In this document: piece after piece, positions 41,597 to 51,097 of the stretch
Layout of the letters: each line of letters starts with the position of its first letter
Position numbering within the stretch: position 1 is the stretch's first letter
Assembly: GCF_038404745.2 (NCBI RefSeq)
Contig: NZ_JAYKTT020000061.1
Coordinates: 1-64,000, forward strand
Length of the DNA stretch: 64,000 bases
Source: Chlorogloeopsis sp038404745
GTDB lineage: Bacteria > Cyanobacteriota > Cyanobacteriia > Cyanobacteriales > Nostocaceae
Direction: 5' to 3'
The notes under the pieces: generated by a model
Databases searched by the model: none
Told to the model about the DNA's origin: nothing
Seen by the model: the letters and a program-made list of their open reading frames with translations, nothing else
Made by a program: the position numbers and the translations under genes

Positions 41597-42862
41597 TTAA
41601 ACAGTTGTTGCTGCCAATTTTTTTGGTTTTTTAACTATTTCGTATAGCTTATCTTCAAATTTTTCCATACACATAGACCAATCATATTCAAGTATAGAGA
41701 AGCGAGCGTGCATAGACATTTCTTCTTTAAGCTCAGGATTTTCGAGAATTCTAATCACTTTGTCGGCGAAATCTGAGGGATTGTTGGGTTCGGCAAGGAA
41801 GCCGTTGCTACTAGAGGATATCTGTTCTGATGTTGAGGGTGCTTTAACTGCAACTACAGGAGTTCCAGAAGCTAAGGCTTCGTTGTTTGAGGTGCAAAAG
41901 TTTTCGGTAATGGAGGGGTTGACAAATACATCGGCTCGTGAGTACCAACCCAGCAGTTCTGTGCCATGCGATTCTCCCCACACAGTCACACCCGGCCCAA
42001 ATTTGGCGGCACGGTGGCGTATTTCTTCCTGTAAAGGCCCGCTGCCTATAATTACTAAATGCACGTCGGGAATTTTGGCGGCAACAAGTGGGTAGATGTC
42101 TAGGAGTTGGGTAACATTTTTTTCTGGGGCAATTCGTCCAACGAAGAGTAGAGTTGGGCGATTATCTTTGGGGATGGGGTTATGACAGATATTATTAGGA
42201 TTAAATTTTTGGCAATCTATCCCTTGATAAGCTAGGTATTCGCTGCGTTGAGATTGTAGATTTTTGTACTTTTCCAGCTGTTCTCGTGAAGGAAAGAAGT
42301 TATAGTCGTAAGCTTCGCTGAATTGCTTGATAAACATTGGCAACATGGGACGAATAAAGCTGAAAAATTGGTTGCCCATGTAATATCGAATATAAGCAAC
42401 GATATCGGTATGGAATAGCGAGATAATTGGTGTGCCAGTTCGCCGAGCGTATTCTGAGCCGACAGGGCGTCCGTAACCTTGCAAGAAAATTGAATAAAAT
42501 CCCCTCATTTGCGGCGCTTCTTCAACCACTATGAGATCTGGCTGAAAACTCTCCAAGACTTTGGCATCACTCCAATGGCGATAGCTCAAGGGTTGAGGGA
42601 GAGATTTGTAGAAGATCAGGGGCTGGGTGGGGAATGCATAAGAGGAAAAGTTGGGAAAAGACTGTAATTCTTGCAGCCCTGGCATGGGACGGCTACCAAC
42701 CTCTTTGGGGTACTGCTCGTTAATTTCTGGGTGAATGAGAAAGACTTCGTGTCCTTGTTGTAGCAACCAGCGCACCCGTTGATGCACTGCAACCGAAACC
42801 CCTGTTAAGAATGGCGCATACAATCCTGTAATCAGCGCAATGCGAAGAGGTTGTTTTTTCAT
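41597..42862 (-). CDS. hglT: GT4 glycosyltransferase, HglT-like (heterocyst glycolipid synthesis)
   Basis: 421 residues from ATG 42862 (MKKQPLRIALITGLYAPFL). GT-B fold: N-domain TGVSVAVHQRVRWL, C-domain LLFVGRIAPEKNV, IIGSGPLQEEI, and the donor-site loop VNPSITENFCTSNNEALASG (E-x7-E). Anabaena HglT, a GT4 enzyme, adds glucose to the long-chain polyol, and sits in the same island near hgdA. Position and family support the name, but the GT2 neighbour is a competing candidate for a sugar step. A longer frame up to 42922 would overlap the GT2 gene. Confidence 0.75.
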   Translation of the reverse strand: MKKQPLRIALITGLYAPFLTGVSVAVHQRVRWLLQQGHEVFLIHPEINEQYPKEVGSRPMPGLQELQSFPNFSSYAFPTQPLIFYKSLPQPLSYRHWSDAKVLESFQPDLIVVEEAPQMRGFYSIFLQGYGRPVGSEYARRTGTPIISLFHTDIVAYIRYYMGNQFFSFIRPMLPMFIKQFSEAYDYNFFPSREQLEKYKNLQSQRSEYLAYQGIDCQKFNPNNICHNPIPKDNRPTLLFVGRIAPEKNVTQLLDIYPLVAAKIPDVHLVIIGSGPLQEEIRHRAAKFGPGVTVWGESHGTELLGWYSRADVFVNPSITENFCTSNNEALASGTPVVAVKAPSTSEQISSSSNGFLAEPNNPSDFADKVIRILENPELKEEMSMHARFSILEYDWSMCMEKFEDKLYEIVKKPKKLAATTV

Positions 42863-42899
42863 AGCTGCAAGGAGGTAATTGTATTTATTCAGAGAAAAA

Positions 42900-44159
42900 T
42901 TAAAGAGAAACTTTACTATCAACAGGTTGATCTAGCAGTTGATAAGGGCGATATTCGATGAGCTTGATGTTCCAAGGGCCTTTAATTCGGTAGATGGCAC
43001 CACGCCAGTTGACTGTTGACATCCATAGGGAAGATAGGAGTGCAAACCCGTGAGTCCAATTTGTGAGGAGAATACCGATTAGTATTTTTACGACTGTGGC
43101 AGGTGACAATTTGGCTGTCGGTTCACCATGTTTGCTGATTACTTGCTGTACTCCTTTTTCCAGTGCGATCGCAAGCAAGAGTAATCCTAAAATATAGCCA
43201 CTAAAAGTGGTTAAAGCCAAAATAGCAGCATCCCATTGTTGGGTGCATAAAGCCACTAAAAATAACACCAAGAGTAGATTAGGAAGTATCACAGTTTGAA
43301 TCGCGTCAGCAATTACAGCCCACCACTGAGGATGATACAGGCGCGAAGAAACTAGTTGACGTTTCATCCACTCTAGTAATCGAGGTAAGTCTGTCTCTTC
43401 ACGATTGAGAATTAGCAGTGAAGGTACAAACTTAACTTTTAACCCATGTTGTCCCAAGACTCTACGGATCATTGTATCTTCACCGTAGGCTCTTGCCCAT
43501 CTATCTAACAGTCCTGTTTGGTGGATAACTTCTGTTTTCACAGCTAATGTGCCACCCCAAGGAATTCCGTAAAAGAACATCTGCACAACTGCGGAGGCGT
43601 TCCACAAGTAACGCACCGTAGTTCCCCAATATTTGCCAGTGGGTAAGTACCAACGGTTACCTGTGGTTGCCCCGACTTTTGGATCGTCTAGAGGCGTGAC
43701 TAAGTCACGCAGCCAATTGGGATGAACTACTGCATCCCCATCTGCTAAGGCAACTACTTTGTAGGAGTCATCCAATTCTGAGACTGCTTGTACCAGTGAA
43801 CTGCATTTGAGGCTACAGTTGTATCTTCTGATGCTCAATGGGCTGACTTGGACATTAGTAGCTCCTAAAGAGGCGATCGCATCATTGGCAATTTTCCAAG
43901 CTGGATCTTCTTTACTATCGACGATGAGCTTGAGATCGTATTGTGGGTAGTTTTGTTGCAAGAGCGATCGCAAACAATAGGGTAAAAACGGATCGCCTCC
44001 CCGCAGACAAAGAATCACTGCTACTTTCGGTAATTCTTCGTCTGGTAAAGAACTTTTTTGAGGCGATTGCAAAAACAATAAAAATACCAATGTTATAGAT
44101 GCCTGAATCGCTAGCCAACCCACTAAAAACCTAAATAGCAATAGTACCAATTCTGTCAT
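42900..44159 (-). CDS. Membrane GT2 glycosyltransferase
   Basis: 419 residues from ATG 44159 (MTELVLLLFRFLVGW). One N-terminal membrane span, then a GT2 domain: VAVILCLRGGDPFLPYCLRS, the DxD-type VVALADGDAVVHPNWL, GIPWGGTLAV, YGEDTMIRR, and the acceptor motif EWMKRQLVSSRLYHPQ; several C-terminal spans. It resembles ceramide glucosyltransferase-type (GT21-like) enzymes. In this island it could add a sugar to heterocyst glycolipids. It lies 37 bp upstream of the HglT-like gene, same strand. Confidence 0.85.
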   Translation of the reverse strand: MTELVLLLFRFLVGWLAIQASITLVFLLFLQSPQKSSLPDEELPKVAVILCLRGGDPFLPYCLRSLLQQNYPQYDLKLIVDSKEDPAWKIANDAIASLGATNVQVSPLSIRRYNCSLKCSSLVQAVSELDDSYKVVALADGDAVVHPNWLRDLVTPLDDPKVGATTGNRWYLPTGKYWGTTVRYLWNASAVVQMFFYGIPWGGTLAVKTEVIHQTGLLDRWARAYGEDTMIRRVLGQHGLKVKFVPSLLILNREETDLPRLLEWMKRQLVSSRLYHPQWWAVIADAIQTVILPNLLLVLFLVALCTQQWDAAILALTTFSGYILGLLLLAIALEKGVQQVISKHGEPTAKLSPATVVKILIGILLTNWTHGFALLSSLWMSTVNWRGAIYRIKGPWNIKLIEYRPYQLLDQPVDSKVSL

Positions 44160-44228
44160 TTGTTTTTCTCCATGCCCCATTCTGTCTGTGTATCTATGCA
44201 AATTAGGTACTGGGGGTACTGGGTAGTG

Positions 44229-44280
44229 AGAGAGCCAGAGGCTCTAATTCTCGTTACCAGGTTCAACCTGGTAACGAGGG
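44229..44280. repeat. Palindromic repeat copy 4
   Basis: Perfect palindrome at 44250-44278, CTCGTTACCAGG / CCTGGTAACGAG, preceded by GAGAGCCAGAGGCTCT, i.e. the companion inverted relative to copy 3. Confidence 0.9.
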
Positions 44281-44318
44281 AATTACTGTTCCCTGTCCCC
44301 TATCACCTATCCCCTACC

Positions 44319-44783
44319 TTATGGATCGAGTCCATATTTCATGAAAATGTTGATTGTTTTATTTTTTCGCAATGAAAAACTAGCATCACTAAACTTTGGT
44401 GTACCAGTTATGAGTGAAACAGTTGGATTTTTGGAAATACCAAAACCTTCTTTGGGAATACCTAAAAAATCTCTGTCGAGTTTGTAATCTCTGTTTTGAT
44501 CATCGATGACAGCGACTGCATAAGTTCCTGGTTTCAAACCAGTAAATTGTTTTGTTACATAATTTCCTGCAATTTGAGTACAGCCACTTTTTACTTCGCC
44601 GCTACTATCTAAAGGAAATCCTTTTTCGCTTGAAAAAACTCGGATGCAAATCTGACCTTTTTGATGTTTTATACCTTTTACTACTACAGTAAGTGTAGAT
44701 GTTGGCTCTGCATTGACTTTGCAACCACAACTCATGCTCAGTAGAGCAGGCAGTAAAAAATAAGCAATCTTAGAGGCTTTCAT
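44319..44783 (-). CDS. DUF2141 secreted protein
   Basis: 154 residues from ATG 44783 (MKASKIAYFLLPALLSMSCG). The signal peptide contains a lipobox-like LLSMSCGC, so it could be a lipoprotein. Then the DUF2141 beta domain: LTVVVKGIKHQKGQICIRVF, CTQIAGNYVTKQFTGLKPGT, YAVAVIDDQNRDYKLDRDF, and PKEGFGISKNP. The family is periplasmic with unknown role. Located inside the heterocyst-glycolipid island between hgdA and the GT2 gene, so a role in the envelope is a reasonable guess. Confidence 0.85.
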   Translation of the reverse strand: MKASKIAYFLLPALLSMSCGCKVNAEPTSTLTVVVKGIKHQKGQICIRVFSSEKGFPLDSSGEVKSGCTQIAGNYVTKQFTGLKPGTYAVAVIDDQNRDYKLDRDFLGIPKEGFGISKNPTVSLITGTPKFSDASFSLRKNKTINIFMKYGLDP

Positions 44784-45006
44784 TAACATACTTTTCCTGA
44801 TAAGTTTGCAGTATCGGTTATGAAGCAATAGACTTTAGTTAGACTCAGTAATAAAAGTGTGTAGAAAGTATGTGTTGCGTTTCACTATGTACTATTTTTT
44901 CGAGACTAGCTATAATTCAACCTATGATTATTAACTTTGTAGTAGTACTTTATTTTTAAAGTACTAACTACAATTAAAATTGACCTTGTTATGTCAGCTT
45001 TGTGTA

Positions 45007-46014
45007 TTATTGAGCCATCATTTTTTTGAGGTCAGTTTTCTTCAACCACTCTTGAGTTAGCTGCATTCCTTCTTGCAAATTAATTGTTGGTTGGTAATTC
45101 AAAACTTTCTGAGCTTTATCTATTGAATAAGCATAGGGACGAGTCATAAAATCTACTACTTCTGGCAAAATATCAGCTTGTTTGCGAAATAGTTTTTGTC
45201 CTTGGTAGCGTAATTTAAGAAATAATTTCAGCTCATCTTTTGGTAAAGAAAATGGCGCTGGTAAACCTGCCATCTCTGCTAGGTAGGTAAAATATTCCTT
45301 CCAGGAAGTTTCTTGCCCGTCAGTAATATTAAAAATTTCTCCGTAAGTTTCTTTTTCTAGGGCGAGAAATATAGCATCAATGAGATTGTCAATATATACG
45401 TGATTGATTACTCCTTGCCCATCATTAGCATAGGCAAATAATTTTTGCCGCATTAACAATAATGGTCGAACAATCCAAGGAATACTTCCAGGCCCGTAAA
45501 CATCACCTGGTCTAATAATAATGACACCAAAATTGGATGGGTCGTTAAGTTCTAAAAGTGCTTTTTCGGCTTCTATTTTTGTTTGGCAGTAGGGGTTATT
45601 TTCACCAGAAAGTGGCCCATCTTCTGTAATGCGATCGGGATAGTTAAAGCCATAGACTAAAGCACTTGAAATATAGATAAAGGTTTTAACACCATGACTC
45701 TTGGCTGCTTTAGCAATGTTGAGAGTTCCGCCAACATTGACCTCACGAAATTCTTCTATGGAACCACCTTCTTTGGCTATTTCATCTGTATGTAAAATAA
45801 TATCTATTCCTTGGCAAGCTGACTCAGTAGTCATAGGATTGGTGATACTGCCAATCATCACTTTAGCGCCTAAGTTCTGTGCTTTTTTAGCTTTATCTGC
45901 TGAACTTTGTAGCCCAGATACTTTCATTTCCTTTGCTATAGCTCTTTCTGCTGCACGTAAGCCTACAAATTCGCCAATTCCAGTGATGAGAAGAGATTTA
46001 TTTTTGAAGTTCAT
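45007..46014 (-). CDS. hgdA: NAD-dependent sugar epimerase, HgdA-like
   Basis: 335 residues, extended SDR. Cofactor loop LLITGIGEFVGLRAAERA (a G-x-x-x-x-x-G variant), VNVGGTLNIAKAAKSHGV, catalytic YCQTK (with SSALVYG), and RPGDVYGPGSIPW. In Anabaena, HgdA is a UDP-galactose 4-epimerase needed for normal composition of heterocyst glycolipids, and its gene lies right after hgdB and hgdC, as here. It follows hgdC by 88 bp. Confidence 0.87.
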   Translation of the reverse strand: MNFKNKSLLITGIGEFVGLRAAERAIAKEMKVSGLQSSADKAKKAQNLGAKVMIGSITNPMTTESACQGIDIILHTDEIAKEGGSIEEFREVNVGGTLNIAKAAKSHGVKTFIYISSALVYGFNYPDRITEDGPLSGENNPYCQTKIEAEKALLELNDPSNFGVIIIRPGDVYGPGSIPWIVRPLLLMRQKLFAYANDGQGVINHVYIDNLIDAIFLALEKETYGEIFNITDGQETSWKEYFTYLAEMAGLPAPFSLPKDELKLFLKLRYQGQKLFRKQADILPEVVDFMTRPYAYSIDKAQKVLNYQPTINLQEGMQLTQEWLKKTDLKKMMAQ

Positions 46015-46102
46015 ATCAGAAAAAGGATAAAGGATGAAGAGTGAAGAATGAAGGGAAAAGATAGAAGAGTAAATATTATTTGATTACTTTAGACTTCATC
46101 CT

Positions 46103-47281
46103 TTAGAAAATATCAGCTGGATCTGTAGAACGAAGTTTGTTGATAGCAAGTGCTCCAGAAGTCATACACATTAAAACTGCCGATATCAATACAATGACTG
46201 CGTTATGAAGACTCATCATGATAGGTAATTTGGTTGCATCCATCGCAAAATTATATAAGAATAAGGAAATAAGAAATCCTGGGATGTAGCCTAGTAACGA
46301 CAGAATTAGAGCTTGTTGAAAGACTAAATGCAAGAAGTAGTTATTCGCATAACCTATGGCTTTTAATGTTGCATAGGCTATTAATTGAGTAGAAATATTA
46401 CTGTAGAGAATCTGATAGACAATCACTATACCAACAACAGAAGCCATTGTTAGCATGAGATTAAGGATAAAACCAATGGGTGTTCTAGTTGCCCAATATT
46501 TTTTCTCGAAATCTATGAATTCCTGGTAGGTAAAAATCTTCACATCATCAGGTAAATTAGCTTGTAATTCTTTTAAGACTCGTTCAGGATTAGCACCAGA
46601 TTTGAGAGAGATTACACCTACGTCTATCATTTCTGAAGGACGGCTATTAGGAAATATCCTGAGAAAAGTTGTATCACTAACCATCAAATTACCATCTACA
46701 CCAAAGGAAGGGCCCAAACTGAACAATCCACCAACTCTGACTCTGTATCCTCTTAATGAATCAAAGGGAAAAATTTCAAGTATTTGTTCTGTTTGTTCTT
46801 GAGTAAACTTTTGAGCAACTGGGCCAAATTCTGGTCGAGAATTGCGATCAAAAAGTACTACATCAGGAACTTTAATTTTGTCTATGTTTTTCTCCACTTC
46901 TGGTATATTCATCACAGGTCTGCCAGGCTCAAATCCAATCACATAGATTGAATATTTCTCGCCATTTTCAGGATTCTTAAATTTGGCGAATCCCAAATAC
47001 ATTGGGCTAACGGACTCTACACCATCAAACCCTAAAGCCTGATACAATCGAGACCGAAAGTAACTTTGAATTGCAGTCAAAGATTTATATTGAGAACTGA
47101 CTAAAAATAAATCTCCTTGGAGATTGCGGTGTACTTGGGTAGCACTGGAGTAAAGAGCATCTTGAAATCCAAGTTGCATAAACATCAAAATCACAATAAA
47201 ACCAATGCCAGCTATAGCCACTAGAGAACGAATTTTGTTTCTGACTAGTTGTAGCCAAGCTACGGGAGTTGTAAACACCAT
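46103..47281 (-). CDS. hgdC: DevC-type ABC transporter permease HgdC
   Basis: 392 residues. N-terminal span (VRNKIRSLVAIAGIGFIVIL), a large periplasmic MacB/FtsX-like domain (SRPEFGPVAQKF, VRVGGLFSLGPSFGVDGNLM), and three C-terminal spans (ILNLMLTMASVVGIVIVYQ, YFLHLVFQQALILSLLGYIP, NAVIVLISAVLMCMTSGALA). This is the DevC layout of the heterocyst glycolipid exporter. Preceded by the membrane fusion gene with 52 bp between. No ATPase gene (devA type) in the cluster. Confidence 0.9.
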   Translation of the reverse strand: MVFTTPVAWLQLVRNKIRSLVAIAGIGFIVILMFMQLGFQDALYSSATQVHRNLQGDLFLVSSQYKSLTAIQSYFRSRLYQALGFDGVESVSPMYLGFAKFKNPENGEKYSIYVIGFEPGRPVMNIPEVEKNIDKIKVPDVVLFDRNSRPEFGPVAQKFTQEQTEQILEIFPFDSLRGYRVRVGGLFSLGPSFGVDGNLMVSDTTFLRIFPNSRPSEMIDVGVISLKSGANPERVLKELQANLPDDVKIFTYQEFIDFEKKYWATRTPIGFILNLMLTMASVVGIVIVYQILYSNISTQLIAYATLKAIGYANNYFLHLVFQQALILSLLGYIPGFLISLFLYNFAMDATKLPIMMSLHNAVIVLISAVLMCMTSGALAINKLRSTDPADIF

Positions 47282-47333
47282 GATTCAAGATAAATGCGAT
47301 CGTGTGCGAGTAATTTAACAATGCCTGCTGCGG

Positions 47334-48530
47334 TTAAATTTGAATGGCGACATCTACCTGTAAGTTGGTTAAACCAGCGACTAGTTCACTATCTGCTGGA
47401 TTATCGATGCGAATTTTTACCTGGATGACTCTACGATCTGTATCTGCTCCTGGGTTGATACTTAAGATGCTTTGTCTGTCAACTAACAAGCCAATCTCGC
47501 TGACAGTTCCTTGCAATTTTTTGGGGAAGGCTGTGCTGGTAATTACGACTTTTTGCCCTGGGCGGACTTTCTGAATGTCAGTTTGATAAACTTCTGCAAT
47601 CACGGACATTTGGGAAGTTTTGCCGATTTCAATAATTCCGGCTGTGGCGACTACTTCTCCTGATTTAGTGTGAGTCTTCAAAACTTTACCATCTATGGGA
47701 GCTTTAACGTAGGTGAGATCGTGTTCTGCCTTTGCCTGTTTAACAGCTGATATCGCACTTTTGAGTTCAGCTTGGGCAAGTTGTACATCTGTTGGGCGTA
47801 CCTCCTTAATACTTCCCAGCTTGGCTCTTGCTTCGCTGAGTTGTTCTTCTAAGGTATCTACTGTACGGTTGAGGGTTGCCTTGGCTTCAACAAGTTGCTG
47901 CTGTACAGTTTGATATTGTAAAGCTTTACTAGCCGCAGTAGAGGCGGAAACAGCGCCTTCTTGGTATAACTGCTGATATCGGCTATTTTCGGTTTGGGCA
48001 TTGTCAGCTTGAGCTTGTAAACTGGCGATCGCTGCTTTTTGTGCAGTGACTTCTCCTCGTAACTGCGATTCAATTCGGGCGATCGTTGCTCTTTGGGCAT
48101 CAATATCTCCTATTTTTGCCCCAGCTTTTACTTGTGCTAATTTAGCTTGAGCAACATCAACATTACTTAGAGCCTGTTGTACATTTGCTAGAGAGCGAGC
48201 ATATCCTTCTAGTAATGCGATTACCTGCCCTGCTTTAATCTGTTCACCTTCTTTCACTAACAGCTTCTCTACTCTTACACCAGTTAGCGAGCTTGGAGCA
48301 GACAACTGAGTCACTTCACCTTCGGGTACTATACGCCCCAAAGCAGTAACAGCAACTCTTGCGGGTGCAGCTTTAACGGGCTTTTGTGGTTGGGTTTGCA
48401 CATTGGAGCGAAAAAGTAACAAACTAAAGAAAGATACCAACCCTGTAGTTAAAGCTATAAAAGCTGCCAAAAAAAGTGGCCACCTACTAGCAGGTTTTAC
48501 AAAGAGAAAACTTTTCTTGTCTGCTGACAT
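47334..48530 (-). CDS. hgdB: DevB-type membrane fusion protein HgdB
   Basis: 398 residues. One N-terminal span (RWPLFLAAFIALTTGLVSFF), then biotinyl-lipoyl half APARVAVTALGRIVPEGEV, a long coiled coil (about 130-260, with LAQVKAGAKIGDIDAQ and YQQLYQEGAVSASTAASKA), second half DLTYVKAPIDGKVLKTHTKS and a beta-barrel (GQKVVITSTAFPKKLQGTVS). HlyD/DevB proteins bridge the ABC permease to TolC (HgdD). First gene of hgdBCA. Confidence 0.92.
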   Translation of the reverse strand: MSADKKSFLFVKPASRWPLFLAAFIALTTGLVSFFSLLLFRSNVQTQPQKPVKAAPARVAVTALGRIVPEGEVTQLSAPSSLTGVRVEKLLVKEGEQIKAGQVIALLEGYARSLANVQQALSNVDVAQAKLAQVKAGAKIGDIDAQRATIARIESQLRGEVTAQKAAIASLQAQADNAQTENSRYQQLYQEGAVSASTAASKALQYQTVQQQLVEAKATLNRTVDTLEEQLSEARAKLGSIKEVRPTDVQLAQAELKSAISAVKQAKAEHDLTYVKAPIDGKVLKTHTKSGEVVATAGIIEIGKTSQMSVIAEVYQTDIQKVRPGQKVVITSTAFPKKLQGTVSEIGLLVDRQSILSINPGADTDRRVIQVKIRIDNPADSELVAGLTNLQVDVAIQI

Positions 48531-49738
48531 ATTTTCATCCCAATTTGGTATTAGTTTTTAGTTGCTAATTGCCAATTGCTAATAGTTAATTGTTCATTGT
48601 TCATTGTTCATTGCCATTAGCTATTAACCATGAACAATTACAAGAGAAATACGTTATTTACCTATCCCTCTTTTGTCATTTTGATTGCAAAAAAAAATAT
48701 TTCAGCTTTCAATTTTGTCATTGTGAAAATAGCAAATATGACAAAAGTTTTGATTGCAATAAGTAATGGCCTTAATCTAACTCTACTTTTGCCTGCTTAT
48801 AAAGTTTCCGTGGGTAGTCCCAATGAAACAAGTTTTATCACCAAGAATGAAAGTGGAATTTTTACTGTTCCCTGTTTCCGACTTTCAAGTCAGACAATTA
48901 TGTGATAAATCACACAACGAGGGAATGAAAATATTTCTTTTTCTGTTCCCTGTTAAGATTTCCCTATTTTCAAGACAGATGGCAGTAGGCAGATAACAGT
49001 AGGGAAAATGCCTATTCTATCTGGTTTTTGGGAATAAGCATTTTATGCTTAATAATGCCTATCTACTGGTCAATAATACTAAATCCAATCTCAAGGTACC
49101 CCTTTTTTCAATTCTCACTCAAAGTTAAATGTATTTATGTAACCGTAGACACGCGACTGGTTTTATCTAGTTTTCAACTCTAAAAGAGATGCTCAGGCGG
49201 ATTATAGTATGAGTAAATTTTCGGTAAATCAATAGGGCTTGATGGATGCCAAAGTTTCTTCAAATTTACTCTTGACCTGCACCGATAATGGTGGCTTAAA
49301 AACAAGGTAAAATAAAAAACTCTTCGTTCTGAAAAAACTTAAGTAGTAACGAAGCGACTACAATAATAAAATCAAAAAACTTGCTTTCCAGTATGGCAAA
49401 GAAGTGCGATGCTGTCAAGTTATTCACTAGAGGATAGGAACTAAGAATAGTGAAGGATAACTGAATAACTGAATCATTGATAACTAATACCCAACAATCA
49501 GTTTTCGTTATCATGTCTAAGTTCGGATCAGGAACTTTTTGATGATGACTCACTTCATAGAGCTACTAAATCAATGGATACCGCTCTCAATTGATAAACA
49601 GTTGATAAGCTGACTATAGGTCATAAGACATTCTCATCAAAGTTCTCACAAAATTTCCGTTTTTAAGAATACTGGTGCAATATATTAGGTTTATCGTCTT
49701 GCTGATGATTTCACTGACGGCATCAAAAAACAGTAATT
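48531..49738. other. Long gene-free stretch upstream of hgdB and of the ParB-like gene
   Basis: About 1.2 kb separating divergent units. Includes TAATTGCCAATTGCTAATAG-type repeats, the heptamer TGTTCAT three times at 48591-48611, and AT-rich DNA. An 91-codon frame at 48630-48905 has unlikely composition. Promoters of hgdB and the ParB-like gene should lie here; no clear NtcA-type GTA-N8-TAC site could be fixed by eye. Confidence 0.5.
48591..48611. repeat. Heptanucleotide tandem repeat (TGTTCAT)3
   Basis: Three perfect TGTTCAT units, an STRR-type repeat common in Nostocales. Confidence 0.9.
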
Positions 49739-51097
49739 ATGCCTAGAATAGCTATAGACAAAATTAAAATAGGTGTGAATCGCCGTCCATTAAACGGCGA
49801 GAAAGTGAAGGAGTTAAAAGAATCTATTCAGGCAATGGGTTTACTAAACCCAATCACAGTAGATGGAGATTATAAATTGATAGCTGGGCTGCACCGTTTG
49901 ACAGCCTGTCAGATGCTGGGTTTAAACGAAATAGAGTGCAATGTCATTAACTACGAAGATACTGAACAAGCTCGTTTAGCGGAGATTGATGAGAATTTAA
50001 TCCGCAATGAGCTAGAGCCGCTGGAGCGTCATGAACTTTGGCTAGAAAGAGAACAAATTCTGCAAAAGTTGGGACTGAGAGCAAAACCAGGAGATAACCA
50101 ACACACTCTCAAAGGTGGTGAAATGGTTGCACCTCCTCCTAAGACTACTAAGGAGATGGCTAAAAAAGCTGGTTTTTCTGAACGTACTCTCCAGCAAGGT
50201 TTACAGATTGCTAAAGGCATTCATCCAGAAATTAAACAGCTAATTAAAGGGACATCGATCGCCAAAAGTACTACAGCCCAATTAGAGATAGCCAGATCTG
50301 CGGCTCAAGAACGGGCTGTGGCAGAACAAGCAGAAAAAGCTTCTCAGTTAGCTAAAGCGATGGGAAAGCAACAAGAAGCCGAAAAACAAGCGAAAGTAGC
50401 CGAACAAGCACGAACCAAGCAAAAAGAGTTACAACTGGTAGCTTTCCAAAGTGCGATGGCTCAAAAGGAAACAAAATCGGCTCTTAAGAAAGTTCCTACA
50501 CAGGTACAAAAAACTCCTGACAAAAGAGCGATCGCCCTGCACTCGTCGCAAGTAAAATTGGGTGACGAATTGATACTTGGTCGGCATTTAGTTTATTGTG
50601 GCGATACTAGCAGCAAAGAATTCAAGGAACTGCTACCCTCAAATGCAGCTTTGGCGATCGCGACAGTTTCACCAAATTGGAATCATGACTACTTGATTGA
50701 TGAAGCACGGGTTGTGGCAGTACTACGTTCGGGGGGCAATATCTACAAATTTTGCAGTCGGGTGCGAATGCCATTTCAATATGAATTTGTGATTGGCAAC
50801 TTATATGTAAGCATTTTTTCTCACCAGCCTAAAACCCAGCCTCAGATACCAATTAATATTGAAGGCGTAGAAGGAACAATCAATTACCTGATCAATTTGT
50901 ATACCAGTCATCAAGATAATTTTGTCATTGCCCCGTTTATGGGAGATGGTGAAATCCTCATTAATTGTGAAAGGATGGGACGTATCTGTTTTATTGGAGA
51001 CGAGAATCCTGAATTTATTAGTCGTGGAATTACGCGCTGGGAGAAATGGACAGGAAAGCAAGCTGAAAAAACCAATTCAACAAGTTATGTCAAGTAG
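49739..51097 (+). CDS. ParB-like nuclease-domain protein fused to a degenerate DNA methyltransferase
   Basis: 452 residues. ParB/Srx domain at about 1-90: INRRPLNGE-like VNRRPLNGEKVKELKESIQ, MGLLNPITVDGDYKLIAGLH, RLTACQMLGL; then a KorB-like helix-turn-helix (KTTKEMAKKAGFSERTLQQG). A glutamine/alanine-rich coiled coil covers about 185-250. The C-terminal 180 residues follow the fold of N4/N6 methylases (LGDELILGRHLVYCGDTSS, APFMGDGEILINCERMGRIC, RWEKWTGKQA), but the catalytic DPPY is replaced by TVSPNWNHDY and the SAM loop D-P-F-x-G is APFMGDG, so methylation is unlikely. ParB-methylase fusions are usually phage or plasmid genes. It lies upstream of hglE. Confidence 0.87.
   Translation: MPRIAIDKIKIGVNRRPLNGEKVKELKESIQAMGLLNPITVDGDYKLIAGLHRLTACQMLGLNEIECNVINYEDTEQARLAEIDENLIRNELEPLERHELWLEREQILQKLGLRAKPGDNQHTLKGGEMVAPPPKTTKEMAKKAGFSERTLQQGLQIAKGIHPEIKQLIKGTSIAKSTTAQLEIARSAAQERAVAEQAEKASQLAKAMGKQQEAEKQAKVAEQARTKQKELQLVAFQSAMAQKETKSALKKVPTQVQKTPDKRAIALHSSQVKLGDELILGRHLVYCGDTSSKEFKELLPSNAALAIATVSPNWNHDYLIDEARVVAVLRSGGNIYKFCSRVRMPFQYEFVIGNLYVSIFSHQPKTQPQIPINIEGVEGTINYLINLYTSHQDNFVIAPFMGDGEILINCERMGRICFIGDENPEFISRGITRWEKWTGKQAEKTNSTSYVK

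Noticed and set aside
41597..42922. Longer start for the HglT-like gene
   Set aside because: The extra 20 residues would overlap the GT2 gene and are not family-like; ATG 42862 gives the normal GT4 start.
48630..48905. 91-codon frame in the hgdB upstream spacer
   Set aside because: Low coding likeness, no ribosome site and repeats at its start.
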